Assembly: GCF_003955665.1 (NCBI RefSeq)
Contig: NZ_RXHU01000040.1
Location: 1 to 48,996, forward strand
Source: Paenibacillus whitsoniae
Lineage (GTDB): Bacteria > Bacillota > Bacilli > Paenibacillales > NBRC-103111
Direction: 5' to 3'
DNA: 48,996 nucleotides
Shown in pieces: positions 31,273-38,721 of the stretch; position 1 is the stretch's first letter; every line of letters begins with the position of its first letter. The translations under genes were made by a program, and so were the position numbers. The notes under the pieces were generated by a model, which saw nothing but the letters and a program-made list of their open reading frames with translations, did no database searches and was not told the origin of the DNA.

Positions 31273-32393
31273 GCTGCAGCCCTCCCAATCGCATCAAGCG
31301 CATCAATGCGGACGACTTGCCACACAGAGAGCAGCGAGCCCAGCACAGACATCAGGATAAAAGCCAAGCAAGTAAACGTCAGCGTTGCCCCTGTCAGTTG
31401 AAACGGCATACCGCTAGGCAAAATCGTCGCCAGCGCCAGCACCGCGGCACAACTGATCGCCAGGCTGCCAATCGCCAGCACAAGCACTTGCAGCGTTACG
31501 CTTTGGATCAAATAGCGTGTCCTTGTGCCAATCGCTTTCAGGATGCCGAATTGGCCCGTTTTTTGGATCGTAATGACGTAGAAGAAAACAGCCAGCACAA
31601 ACGCAGAAATTACGAACAAAAACACGATCATCATCAGCAGCGATCCCTGCTCCTCTTTGTATCCAGAAATAGCGGACACCGCATCCGACTTGGATATAAA
31701 TTCAGCTTTGCCGCCCAGTGCGGCTGCCAGCTGATCGCTTTGCGCATGCGTCGCTTGCAGCGCGATAGAAGAATAACGAACGCCTTCACCGCCAGCTCCG
31801 CTAACCGCAGGCTTCGCAGCCTGAAGCTTCGCCCAATCCTGCAAATTCATCGCAACGACAGCCGAGTGGCTGAATGATTCATCCTTTACAAACCCGCTCA
31901 CCGTCCAGCTGAGGCCCGACGCCTGATCCACCAACACAGTGCCAAGCTTCACCCCGGCATCCGCCAGCTTCCGATCGACGAGCACAGCGCCGGACGACTC
32001 CGCCGTAATCCCCGAGCCCGACACCACCTGCGGCGTCAGCCACCCCGCCGGGTTCACGCCCATCAGCGTGACATCCAGTTTTTGCGCCCCCCCTTTGGGA
32101 ACAACGGTCGTCATCGCAAGTCCAAACGGCTCCGCATGTTCTTCCCCGACAATGGCAGCAGCCTGATCAAGCAAGCTTGCATTCACCTGAGAGCGAGTAA
32201 AGCGGTGCTCCGCCCCCTGTTCCAGTACATAATGCGTGGCGGCTTGATTTTGAATCGAAGCTGCGTTATCGTAAGCGAGCCCTTTGGCGAGACCTGTTAC
32301 AAACAATACCAGAAACGCCACAAGCAGCATAATGACGGCAATCAGCGAATATCTGGCTTTGGCAAATCTCATTTCACGAAGTGCGAGATACAT
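31269..32393 (-). CDS. hrtB: Heme efflux ABC permease (HrtB-like, FtsX fold)
   Basis: 374 residues. One N-terminal helix (about 14-38), an extracytoplasmic domain, then three helices from about 240 on. LALREMRFAKARYSLIAVIMLLVAFLVLFVTGLAKGLA and YVITIQKTGQFGILKAIGTRTRYLIQSV match HrtB wording. AAAGGAGGGAAGCAAG leads the ATG. A 67-bp gap after hssS carries an HssR-type direct repeat, implying its own heme-inducible promoter inside the operon. Confidence 0.85.
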   Translation of the reverse strand: MYLALREMRFAKARYSLIAVIMLLVAFLVLFVTGLAKGLAYDNAASIQNQAATHYVLEQGAEHRFTRSQVNASLLDQAAAIVGEEHAEPFGLAMTTVVPKGGAQKLDVTLMGVNPAGWLTPQVVSGSGITAESSGAVLVDRKLADAGVKLGTVLVDQASGLSWTVSGFVKDESFSHSAVVAMNLQDWAKLQAAKPAVSGAGGEGVRYSSIALQATHAQSDQLAAALGGKAEFISKSDAVSAISGYKEEQGSLLMMIVFLFVISAFVLAVFFYVITIQKTGQFGILKAIGTRTRYLIQSVTLQVLVLAIGSLAISCAAVLALATILPSGMPFQLTGATLTFTCLAFILMSVLGSLLSVWQVVRIDALDAIGRAAA

Positions 32394-32437
32394 CTTGCTT
32401 CCCTCCTTTGACTATATCTCCAGTTTAGGAAGCGAAA

Positions 32438-32457
32438 ATGAACGGCGCATGAACGGC
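32438..32457 (-). promoter_or_regulatory. HssR-type direct repeat before hrtB
   Basis: On the minus strand GCCGTTCAT occurs twice with 11-bp period (32457-32449 and 32446-32438). The core GTTCAT-N5-GTTCAT matches the known S. aureus HssR site, two GTTCATATT repeats also spaced 11 bp. It begins 4 bp after the hssS stop codon and ends 45 bp before the hrtB ATG; a weak TAAACT -10 lies 10 bp further. Confidence 0.75.
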
Positions 32458-32460
32458 CGA

Positions 32461-33840
32461 TTACAATTGCGGAAGCTCGATCCTAAACGTCGTTCCCTCG
32501 CCAAGGATGGAATGAACCGTAATATCGCCGCCGTGAAGCCCTACGATTTTTTTGACGATCGCCAGTCCAAGTCCCGTGCGGCCGGAGGCGCGCTCTCTGG
32601 CGCGGTCGACCCGATAGAACCGGTCAAAAAGAAACGGCACATGCTCAGGGGCAATCCCCTCCCCGGTATCGCGAATCTCAACCACGATCTCGGCTTTGCC
32701 GCTCTCCGCGCTGATTTCGATCGAACTCCCTGCCGGAATATGCTGAATGGCATTACCGATGACATTCATCCATACTTGCATGAGCAGCACTTCGTCCCCG
32801 TAAACCGTGACCGTCTCCGGCACCGCCAGCTTGAGAAACAGCTCCTTCTCGTCGAGCTGCCACTGCATGACTTGCACGGCTTGCCGAAGCTGAGCACGCA
32901 GCGGATAAACGGCCTTGTTCATCGCCTCTATTCCCTGCTCCAGCGACGACAGTGTGAGCAGCTGCTTGCCGAGCATGGACAGATGCTTCGTCTCCGTCTC
33001 AATGATTTTCGCATAGTGCTCACGCTCTTCGCTCGGCAGCTCACGCTCCGCCAAAATATGCGCAAACCCCTGCATCGACGTGAGCGGCGACTGAATTTCG
33101 TGCGAAACGTTGGCGACAAACTGCTGCCGCGCTTCTTCAATCCGCTCCAGCTCCCGGCTCATCGTCATGAAATGCCCCGCTAATTGGCCGATTTCATCCT
33201 TGCGCTTGTCGGGCAGTTTCAGGTTGTAGTTCCCCTGTGCTATTCGTTTTGTAGCCTCCGACAGCCGCGTGATCGGCTTGACCAAATACCTCGTGCTGAG
33301 CAGGAAGCAAAGCACGCTGATCGCGATCGTCAAAGCAAAAATCAACGCAAAAAATGTCCGCAATTCCCCGAATTGCAGCAAAACGTCCGGCCGTACGAAC
33401 AAGGCATAGGTGTGACCACCCCGTACGACAGGTACACCGACCGTATTGCTCAGCGTATTTTCAAAAAATCCTGAAATATAAAGCTTGTTCGGAAACTGTG
33501 AAACGCCATGATACGCGCCGCCTTGCAGCACCTCAGCCACAGCCGTCGCCGCCAAATCGTGCTCCCGGAAAGTGCGCCCGTAGAACCGCTGATCTCCCTG
33601 GCCGTCAGTGACATAAATTTCATAGCCAAGCGCAGCTGCGTTGTCCAAATAACGGTCCATCTCCGCCGGATTTTGTTCGAGAAACTGCGACATTTGCGTC
33701 GCAATGCCAATCAACTTGGTGTCATTGAACGGTTTGAGCTTTACGTGATAATAAATGTTAGACAACAGAAAGCCCAGCATGCTGCTGAGCAAAATGACGG
33801 CGAGCGTCATAAACAGCACACGAACATACAAGGATTTCAA
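32461..33840 (-). CDS. hssS: Heme-responsive sensor histidine kinase (HssS-like)
   Basis: 459 residues: TM1 about 8-28, an extracytoplasmic sensor of roughly 130 residues, TM2 about 163-185, HAMP, HisKA (FVANVSHEIQSPLTSMQG; His is the phosphorylation site) and ATPase domain (GNAIQHIPAGS, DTGEGIAPEHVPFLFDRFYR, GLGLAIVKKI). The sensor has YHGVSQFPNKLYISGFFENTLSNTVGV, very like HssS, and the start SNIYYHVKLKPFND also fits. Starts with TTG overlapping the regulator stop (TTGA), preceded by AGGTGAAGGA. Confidence 0.88.
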   Translation of the reverse strand: MKSLYVRVLFMTLAVILLSSMLGFLLSNIYYHVKLKPFNDTKLIGIATQMSQFLEQNPAEMDRYLDNAAALGYEIYVTDGQGDQRFYGRTFREHDLAATAVAEVLQGGAYHGVSQFPNKLYISGFFENTLSNTVGVPVVRGGHTYALFVRPDVLLQFGELRTFFALIFALTIAISVLCFLLSTRYLVKPITRLSEATKRIAQGNYNLKLPDKRKDEIGQLAGHFMTMSRELERIEEARQQFVANVSHEIQSPLTSMQGFAHILAERELPSEEREHYAKIIETETKHLSMLGKQLLTLSSLEQGIEAMNKAVYPLRAQLRQAVQVMQWQLDEKELFLKLAVPETVTVYGDEVLLMQVWMNVIGNAIQHIPAGSSIEISAESGKAEIVVEIRDTGEGIAPEHVPFLFDRFYRVDRARERASGRTGLGLAIVKKIVGLHGGDITVHSILGEGTTFRIELPQL

Positions 33841-34514
33841 CGGTCCTTCACCTCGAGTTTATAGCCGATGCCGCGCACGGTTTGTATGGCGAAATCGTCG
33901 TTATAATCGGCGAAGCGCTGCCGCAGCCTTTTGATATGCACATCGACCGTGCGGTCGTCTCCTTCGTAATCCGCGCCCCAAACGAGGCGAATCAGCTCCT
34001 CGCGCGCGAACAACCGCCCTGGAAACTGGGCGAGCTGGGAGAGCAGCTCAAACTCCTTCATCGGCAAAAGCAGTACGTTCTCGCCGTCTGTCACCTCCAC
34101 ATTGCTCCGATCGATCACGATCCGGTTCAAGACCAGCTTGTCGCTGGCCGTCCGCTGATAGCGGCGAAACAGCGCTTTTACCCGAAACAGCAGCTCCTCC
34201 GGCTCAAACGGCTTTGTCACGTAATCGTCCGTGCCTTTGAGATAGCCCTGCTCTTTATCTGTCAGTTGCGACCTGGCCGTCAGCAAAATAATCGGAATAT
34301 CGTACTCGCTCCGAATCGTTTCGCACACCGCCAGCCCGTCCATACGCGGCATCATAATGTCCAGAATCGCCAGATCGATCGCTGTTTCCCCCATCAGCTC
34401 AAGCGCCTGCTCCCCGTCCTGCGCCTCCTGCACGCCGTAGCCTTCGCGGCTCAGCACATAACGCACCAACGAACGGATATGCGCGTCGTCGTCCGCAACC
34501 AATACCTGCTTCAT
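33837..34514 (-). CDS. hssR: OmpR-family response regulator (HssR-like)
   Basis: 225 residues. Receiver with acidic pair DDD (8-10), phospho-acceptor Asp 52 (ILDIMMPRMDG), Lys in VTKPFEPEEL; winged helix with DYEGDDRTVDVHIKRLRQRF. YDIPIILLTARSQLTDKEQGYLKGTDDYVTKPFE mirrors HssR. The ATG at 34514 is chosen since GGAGGAG lies just upstream; the earlier ATG at 34532 sits on that ribosome site. First gene of hssR-hssS-hrtB-hrtA. In S. aureus the two halves are divergent, whereas here they are one unit. Confidence 0.87.
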   Translation of the reverse strand: MKQVLVADDDAHIRSLVRYVLSREGYGVQEAQDGEQALELMGETAIDLAILDIMMPRMDGLAVCETIRSEYDIPIILLTARSQLTDKEQGYLKGTDDYVTKPFEPEELLFRVKALFRRYQRTASDKLVLNRIVIDRSNVEVTDGENVLLLPMKEFELLSQLAQFPGRLFAREELIRLVWGADYEGDDRTVDVHIKRLRQRFADYNDDFAIQTVRGIGYKLEVKDR

Positions 34515-34565
34515 CCTCACGTCTCCTCCCATCCTTGCGTTGCTGCTAGCATAGCATATTTCCTC

Positions 34566-34622
34566 CCCCTGCGAAAAAAAAAGACCGCTCGCGTCCCTGT
34601 AACAGAACGGAGCAGTCTTACG
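34566..34622 (-). terminator. Terminator of asd
   Basis: AAGACTGCTC and GAGCGGTCTT arms on the minus strand followed by nine T, starting just after the asd stop. It separates asd from the hss/hrt operon. Confidence 0.8.
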
Positions 34623-34630
34623 TTAAAGCA

Positions 34631-35716
34631 TTATTTGGCTTGAATGTAACCTTCGGCTTTCAGCAATTCCGCGATCAGCACCGCACCGCCTGCTGCGCCG
34701 CGCAGCGTGTTGTGGGAAAGCCCGACGAATTTGAAGTCGTACAGGGAATCTTCACGCAGACGACCTACAGAGACGCCCATGCCGCCCTCGATGTCGCGAT
34801 CCAGCTTCGTTTGCGGTCTGTTTTCTTCTTCAAAATACGTGATGAACTGTTTCGGAGCGCTCGGCAATTCCAACTCTTGCGGGCGCCCTTTGAAGTTCAG
34901 CCAACGCGCCAAAATTTCTTCTTTAGACGGCTTTTTCTCAAAGGAAGCGAACACCGTCGCCAAGTGACCGTCCGTAACCGGAACTCGGATACATTGTGTG
35001 GTGATGAGCGGGGAGCTCGCTTTCACGATTGCACCGTCTTGCACGCTGCCCCAGATGCGGAGCGGCTCCTGCTCGCTTTTCTCTTCTTCCCCGCCGATGT
35101 ATGGGATCACGTTGTCCAGCATTTCCGGCCAGTCGGTAAAGTTTTTGCCCGCACCGGAAATCGCTTGGTACGTCGATGCGACAACCGTCGTCGGGTTAAA
35201 CTCTTTCAGCGCGTTCAGCGCCGGCACGTAGCTTTGGATCGAGCAGTTCGGTTTCACCGCGATAAAACCTGTCGTTGTATTCAGACGCTTTCTTTGCGCC
35301 GCGATGACGTCCATGTGGCCGGGATTGATTTCCGGAACGATCATCGGAACGTCCGGCGTCCAGCGATGCGCGGAGTTATTGGAAATGACCGGCGTGCCGG
35401 TTTTGGCATAAGCTTCTTCGAGCGCTTTGATTTGATCTTTTTGCATATCGACCGCGCAGAAAATAAAATCAACCTCGGAGGCAAACACCTCAACTTTGGA
35501 TGCGTCCTGCACGACGATCTTTTTCACCGCTTCCGGGATCGGAGTCGCGAGTTTCCATCTGTTTTGCACGGATTCTTCATATGTTTTGCCGGCCGATCCA
35601 GCGCTTGCTGCAATCGCCGTTACCTCAAACCAAGGGTGTCCATCCAGCAGCTGCACAAAACGCTGCCCAACCATGCCTGTGCCGCCAACGATACCTGCTT
35701 TTAGTTTCTGTGTCAT
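34631..35716 (-). CDS. asd: Aspartate-semialdehyde dehydrogenase
   Basis: 361 residues. NADPH motif GIVGGTGMVGQRFVQLL near the N-terminus; the catalytic Cys is in VKPNCSIQSYVPAL; SSPLITTQCIRVPVTDGH is the substrate-binding region. The enzyme makes aspartate semialdehyde for lysine, methionine, threonine and diaminopimelate (cell wall and spore cortex). The KPNCSIQ wording and length resemble the archaeal/fungal-type Asd rather than the common Gram-positive form. The ATG at 35716 is preferred (AAAGGA upstream); an ATG at 35737 lies before that site. A T-box leader and terminator stand upstream. Confidence 0.93.
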   Translation of the reverse strand: MTQKLKAGIVGGTGMVGQRFVQLLDGHPWFEVTAIAASAGSAGKTYEESVQNRWKLATPIPEAVKKIVVQDASKVEVFASEVDFIFCAVDMQKDQIKALEEAYAKTGTPVISNNSAHRWTPDVPMIVPEINPGHMDVIAAQRKRLNTTTGFIAVKPNCSIQSYVPALNALKEFNPTTVVASTYQAISGAGKNFTDWPEMLDNVIPYIGGEEEKSEQEPLRIWGSVQDGAIVKASSPLITTQCIRVPVTDGHLATVFASFEKKPSKEEILARWLNFKGRPQELELPSAPKQFITYFEEENRPQTKLDRDIEGGMGVSVGRLREDSLYDFKFVGLSHNTLRGAAGGAVLIAELLKAEGYIQAK

Positions 35717-35815
35717 GTGAACTTCATTTCCTTTCATGTAAGGTCTTTATGTTAAAAACGTATTCAGCTCTTCTGCAATTGGTGTACCCCGCCGCCAGCT
35801 GCGACATCCGCTAAC

Positions 35816-36118
35816 AAAAAAATCCCACCCCCAAGACTGATTAAGTCTCAGGGACGAGATTGATCGACTCGTGGTACCACCCTAGATTCGCCAACATGTC
35901 GCCATGCCAGCCTCTTCAAGTACGGCATTGCATGCAATGCTTATACTTTAGCTCTGTAACAGGAGCTCCTGGCACACCATCCCCGACCCGCGGTTCCGAT
36001 GAGCTGCTCTGAGTCTTTTTTCAATAAACAACGCTTTACTCCTTTTCAGCTGCCGGAGCTCTCTGTGAAAGAATGTATTTATCTACTCGTCTCTTCATCG
36101 CATTTTCAAATTCAATGT
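35816..36118 (-). ncRNA. T-box riboswitch leader of asd
   Basis: The minus-strand transcript contains the conserved T-box AGGGTGGTACCACG (35883-35870). AGGG and ACGAG of this region can pair with CTCGTCCCT just downstream, leaving the TGGTACC bulge that meets the tRNA acceptor end (antiterminator). The same CTCGTCCCT is part of the competing terminator, arms 35860-35844 and 35838-35822 (17 positions with G-U pairs) then seven T. Stem I starts near 36098 (CGATGA...TCATCG) with the usual GAGTAG and AGAGAG elements. The specifier is uncertain: TTGAAAAAAGACTC suggests AAA (Lys), with GAC (Asp) possible. Confidence 0.9.
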
Positions 36119-36125
36119 TGGGATT

Positions 36126-36154
36126 ATATTATCAGATAACGGGGGCCAGGTAAA
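36126..36154 (-). promoter_or_regulatory. Promoter of the asd T-box transcript
   Basis: TTTACC (36154-36149), 17-bp spacer, TAATAT (36131-36126) on the minus strand, with an overlapping TATAAT at 36128-36123. Predicted start about 36118, giving a leader of about 400 nt. Confidence 0.6.
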
Positions 36155-36331
36155 CTATAATTTTAAAAAAATCTAAAAAATAAGCCCTGCCAATTCCTCC
36201 TGCCCGTCATAAAGCGACACAAAAAGCACCCCAATCTTCGAATGATATGAGAAACAGGTCCGAAGTCCTAATTCAACCCAGATACCCCTTTCGCTGGCCG
36301 AATCGACCCGATACAAAAGGAGATACGATCC

Positions 36332-37783
36332 ATGTTCATTCGCTCATCATTCAAGCTTGGTGCCGCTTTGCTTTTGTCTACAGCTTTATGGACCGGCGGG
36401 ACATCCGCTTTTGCAGCTTACTCTCCGTCTGTTACCGCCAGTACGAAGCTCGTTTATGCCGCAGGCAAAAACTTTACCGTTAATGTTGTCACCGTCGATC
36501 TGACGGATCCTACGCTTGAACTCGCCCCTGCGCTCGCAGACGGCGGTATCGGCCACGACGCCTCGTTCTCGTCCATTGTCGAGCGTGAGAACGCTGTAGC
36601 GGCGATTAATGGTACGTTTTTTAACGCTTATGAATCCAACCCATACATTCGCTTTCCCAACGGTTCCTTGGTGAAGTCAGGCGAAGCGATCCATTCCGGC
36701 GAGAACCAAACGCTGATTTTGGATAAAAATAAAGTGCCGGATATTCAATTTGTGGATCTCGATATTTCTGTCAAGGTAAGCGAGGGCGGCGGTACGTATA
36801 CGATCTCCCCTTGGGGGATTAACAAATATTACGGCGACGCCAGCACCGACCAGATTGTATGGTACACGCCGCAGTTTGGCAGTTGGATCGGATATCCCGG
36901 CGGAACGAAAGTCGTCATTCAGGATGGTCTCGTGACCAAAATTACGCAGGATTCCGTCCCTGTACCGGACGATGGCTACGTGTTGTTTGTCGGCAACAGC
37001 GCCAACAATAAGTCCAACGTGTTGACGAAAGTCGACCTCGGAGATCGGGTTACGACCTCGCTGCTCGCCAAAGGCGAAAACGGGAGCATGGACGCCAAGT
37101 CGTGGCTTGCTGCGATCGGCGTTGGCCCGAAGCTGGTTAGCGGCGGCGCCGTGGACATCAATTACAGCCGCGACGGCTTCAGCGACCCGAAGGTAACTTC
37201 AAGCTCTGCTGCGCGCAGTTTCGTAGGTATTGACGCTTCCGATCGCCTTGTGATGGGAACCGTCCCCAGTGCAACCTTGCCCCAGCTTGCCGCCATTGCG
37301 GTCGCGCTTGGCCTGAAGGAAGCGATGAACATGGACGGCGGGTCCAGCTCAGCGCTGTATGCAAACGGCACCACGATGACCTACGCGGGGCGCGAGCTCA
37401 GCAATGCCTTGGTTGTCCGCAAGCTGGACAAGCCCCTCGTGCAAATCGAAATCAACGGCAGCTACATGACCGACTACAAAGGTTATATTGTCGGAGAGAC
37501 GACCGTTGTGCCGATTCGTCCGTTCATCGATGCGATGAACGCGGGCTTTGCGTGGAATGCGGCGACGCGCACCGCGACCATCACCAGCGGCGGCGTCACG
37601 CTGCAGCTGCAGGACGGCAAGTCGACCGCCACCGTGAACGGCAAAACCGTGGCGGTTCCTGTGCCGCTGCAGATCATGAGCGACAGCCGCATGTACGTCC
37701 CGCTTCGCCTCGTCGCGGAGTCGCTCAAGAGCAAAGTCACGTGGGACAGCAAGCTGTACCGCGCCTCAATCCAGCTGCCTTAG
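36332..37783 (+). CDS. Secreted phosphodiester glycosidase (NAGPA domain) with stalk domain
   Basis: 483 residues. Signal peptide with AFAAY cleavage region near residue 28. The central domain (about 70-370) is the NAGPA/YigE type: AAINGTFFNAY, GVGPKLVSGG and MNMDGGSSSALYANG are signature elements of enzymes that remove N-acetylglucosamine from phosphodiesters. The C-terminal about 110 residues (VVPIRPFIDAMNAGFAWNAATRTATI, MYVPLRLVAESLKSKVTWD) are a copper-amine-oxidase N-like stalk domain, common on Paenibacillus cell-surface proteins. Likely acts on wall polymers outside the cell. AAAGGAGATACGATCC leads the ATG. Confidence 0.9.
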   Translation: MFIRSSFKLGAALLLSTALWTGGTSAFAAYSPSVTASTKLVYAAGKNFTVNVVTVDLTDPTLELAPALADGGIGHDASFSSIVERENAVAAINGTFFNAYESNPYIRFPNGSLVKSGEAIHSGENQTLILDKNKVPDIQFVDLDISVKVSEGGGTYTISPWGINKYYGDASTDQIVWYTPQFGSWIGYPGGTKVVIQDGLVTKITQDSVPVPDDGYVLFVGNSANNKSNVLTKVDLGDRVTTSLLAKGENGSMDAKSWLAAIGVGPKLVSGGAVDINYSRDGFSDPKVTSSSAARSFVGIDASDRLVMGTVPSATLPQLAAIAVALGLKEAMNMDGGSSSALYANGTTMTYAGRELSNALVVRKLDKPLVQIEINGSYMTDYKGYIVGETTVVPIRPFIDAMNAGFAWNAATRTATITSGGVTLQLQDGKSTATVNGKTVAVPVPLQIMSDSRMYVPLRLVAESLKSKVTWDSKLYRASIQLP

Positions 37784-37807
37784 GGCTGGGCGGATGCTTT
37801 AAATTGA

Positions 37808-37836
37808 GAACAAGCCAGTGCTGTGCTGGCTTGTTC
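37808..37836 (+). terminator. Hairpin after the glycosidase gene
   Basis: Perfect 11-bp stem GAACAAGCCAG/CTGGCTTGTTC with 7-nt loop, 24 bp past the stop. The T-run is poor (TGCATTCT). Confidence 0.6.
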
Positions 37837-38025
37837 TGCATTCTAAGGGCGAGACTAGCTGCGAGAACGCAGCCAGTTCAGCAATAGTAGCTACTTTAAA
37901 CTGCTCCTCTCTCCCGCGACATTTTCATCTGCTGCACCCACAATTGTGCGACCGCCCACCTATTCTCTTCCAGACACCTTGACCTCTTCCTTACGTCTCA
38001 AATCTCCTTCCCCCACTTCTGCTAT

Positions 38026-38345
38026 GTAACCGTTTGCAAACCATCTTATTTTCCATAATACCCGCAAAAAGGCCTCTTTAGCCAGGGCCAGGGCCAGGCC
38101 CTCTTAGCACTGCTACATTTCCTCAAACTAGCCCATTTCCGTGTACGTAACCGCTTGCAAACCCTCTTATTTTCCATAATCCCCGCAAAAAGGCCTCCTT
38201 AGCCAGGGCTAGGCCCTCTTAACACCGCTACATTTCCTCCTACTAGCCCATTTCCGTGTACGTAACCGCTTGCAAACCCTCTTATTTTCCATAATACCCG
38301 TAAAACGGTCTCTTTAGCTAGGGCCAGGCCCTCTTAGCCCTCCCC
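38026..38345. repeat. Three tandem copies of a 115-121-bp repeat
   Basis: Units start at 38026, 38147 and 38262 with GTAACCG(T/C)TTGCAAACC, continue through CTTATTTTCCATAAT and end near GCCCATTTCCGTGTAC. The third copy decays after about 80 bp. Copies 1 and 2 are over 90% alike; copy 1 is longer by one GCCAGG hexamer. Each contains the palindrome core TTTGCAAA and an AGGGCC-A-GGCCCT-like dyad. No open frame spans the units. Confidence 0.85.
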
Positions 38346-38373
38346 CATTCGCTCCTACTACCAGTCTCACTTC

Positions 38374-38567
38374 AAATAAGAGCGGGTAACCACTTCTATT
38401 CTCCGCGAGTCGCTCCTTTGTCTGAAAATAAGCGTGGTAAACCACGCTTATCGCATGGAAAAAGCCCGATTTCGGCGAACTTTGCTCCAAATAAAAGTGG
38501 TTTACTACTTCTATTTCGCTGAAGTCGTCCTCTCCCGCCCAAATAGGAGTGGTTCACCACCGTTATC
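38374..38567. repeat. Four spaced palindromic repeats (ATAAGNGTGGT family)
   Basis: Palindromes at 38376, 38428, 38491 and 38543 (spacings 52, 63, 52 bp). The second is perfect: ATAAGCGTGGT-AA-ACCACGCTTAT. The others keep the AAATA..GTGGT/ACCAC outline with mismatches. Similar GAAGTCGtCCT-like spacers recur between units. The layout suggests a dispersed intergenic palindrome amplified locally; a 70-aa open frame across it has no protein character. Confidence 0.8.
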
Positions 38568-38672
38568 GGATCTGGGGCGGGGGCTGAGTCAGGTCTGGAA
38601 CTGGCTAGATCGGGTTTGGATGTGGTTTGAATGGGTCTTGGGCTGAGAATGCTTGTGCATGGGTTAAGTCTA

Positions 38673-38705
38673 GATTGGATCTGGATTGGATCTGGATTGG
38701 GTCTT
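38673..38705. repeat. 11-bp tandem repeat GATTGGATCTG
   Basis: GATTGGATCTG occurs twice exactly and a third time as GATTGGGTCTT, inside a G/T-rich plus strand from about 38560 to 38710. It ends 17 bp before the stop of the convergent MFS gene and looks like slipped-strand growth. Confidence 0.8.
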
Positions 38706-38721
38706 GATTAGGCCCCCACGA

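Noticed and set aside
38434..38646. 70-aa frame across the palindromic repeats
   Set aside because: Composition follows the repeats and the G/T-rich stretch, with no ribosome site.
37784..38720. CRISPR array
   Set aside because: Units are 115-121 bp or loosely spaced palindromes with conserved, not variable, intervals, and no cas genes are present.
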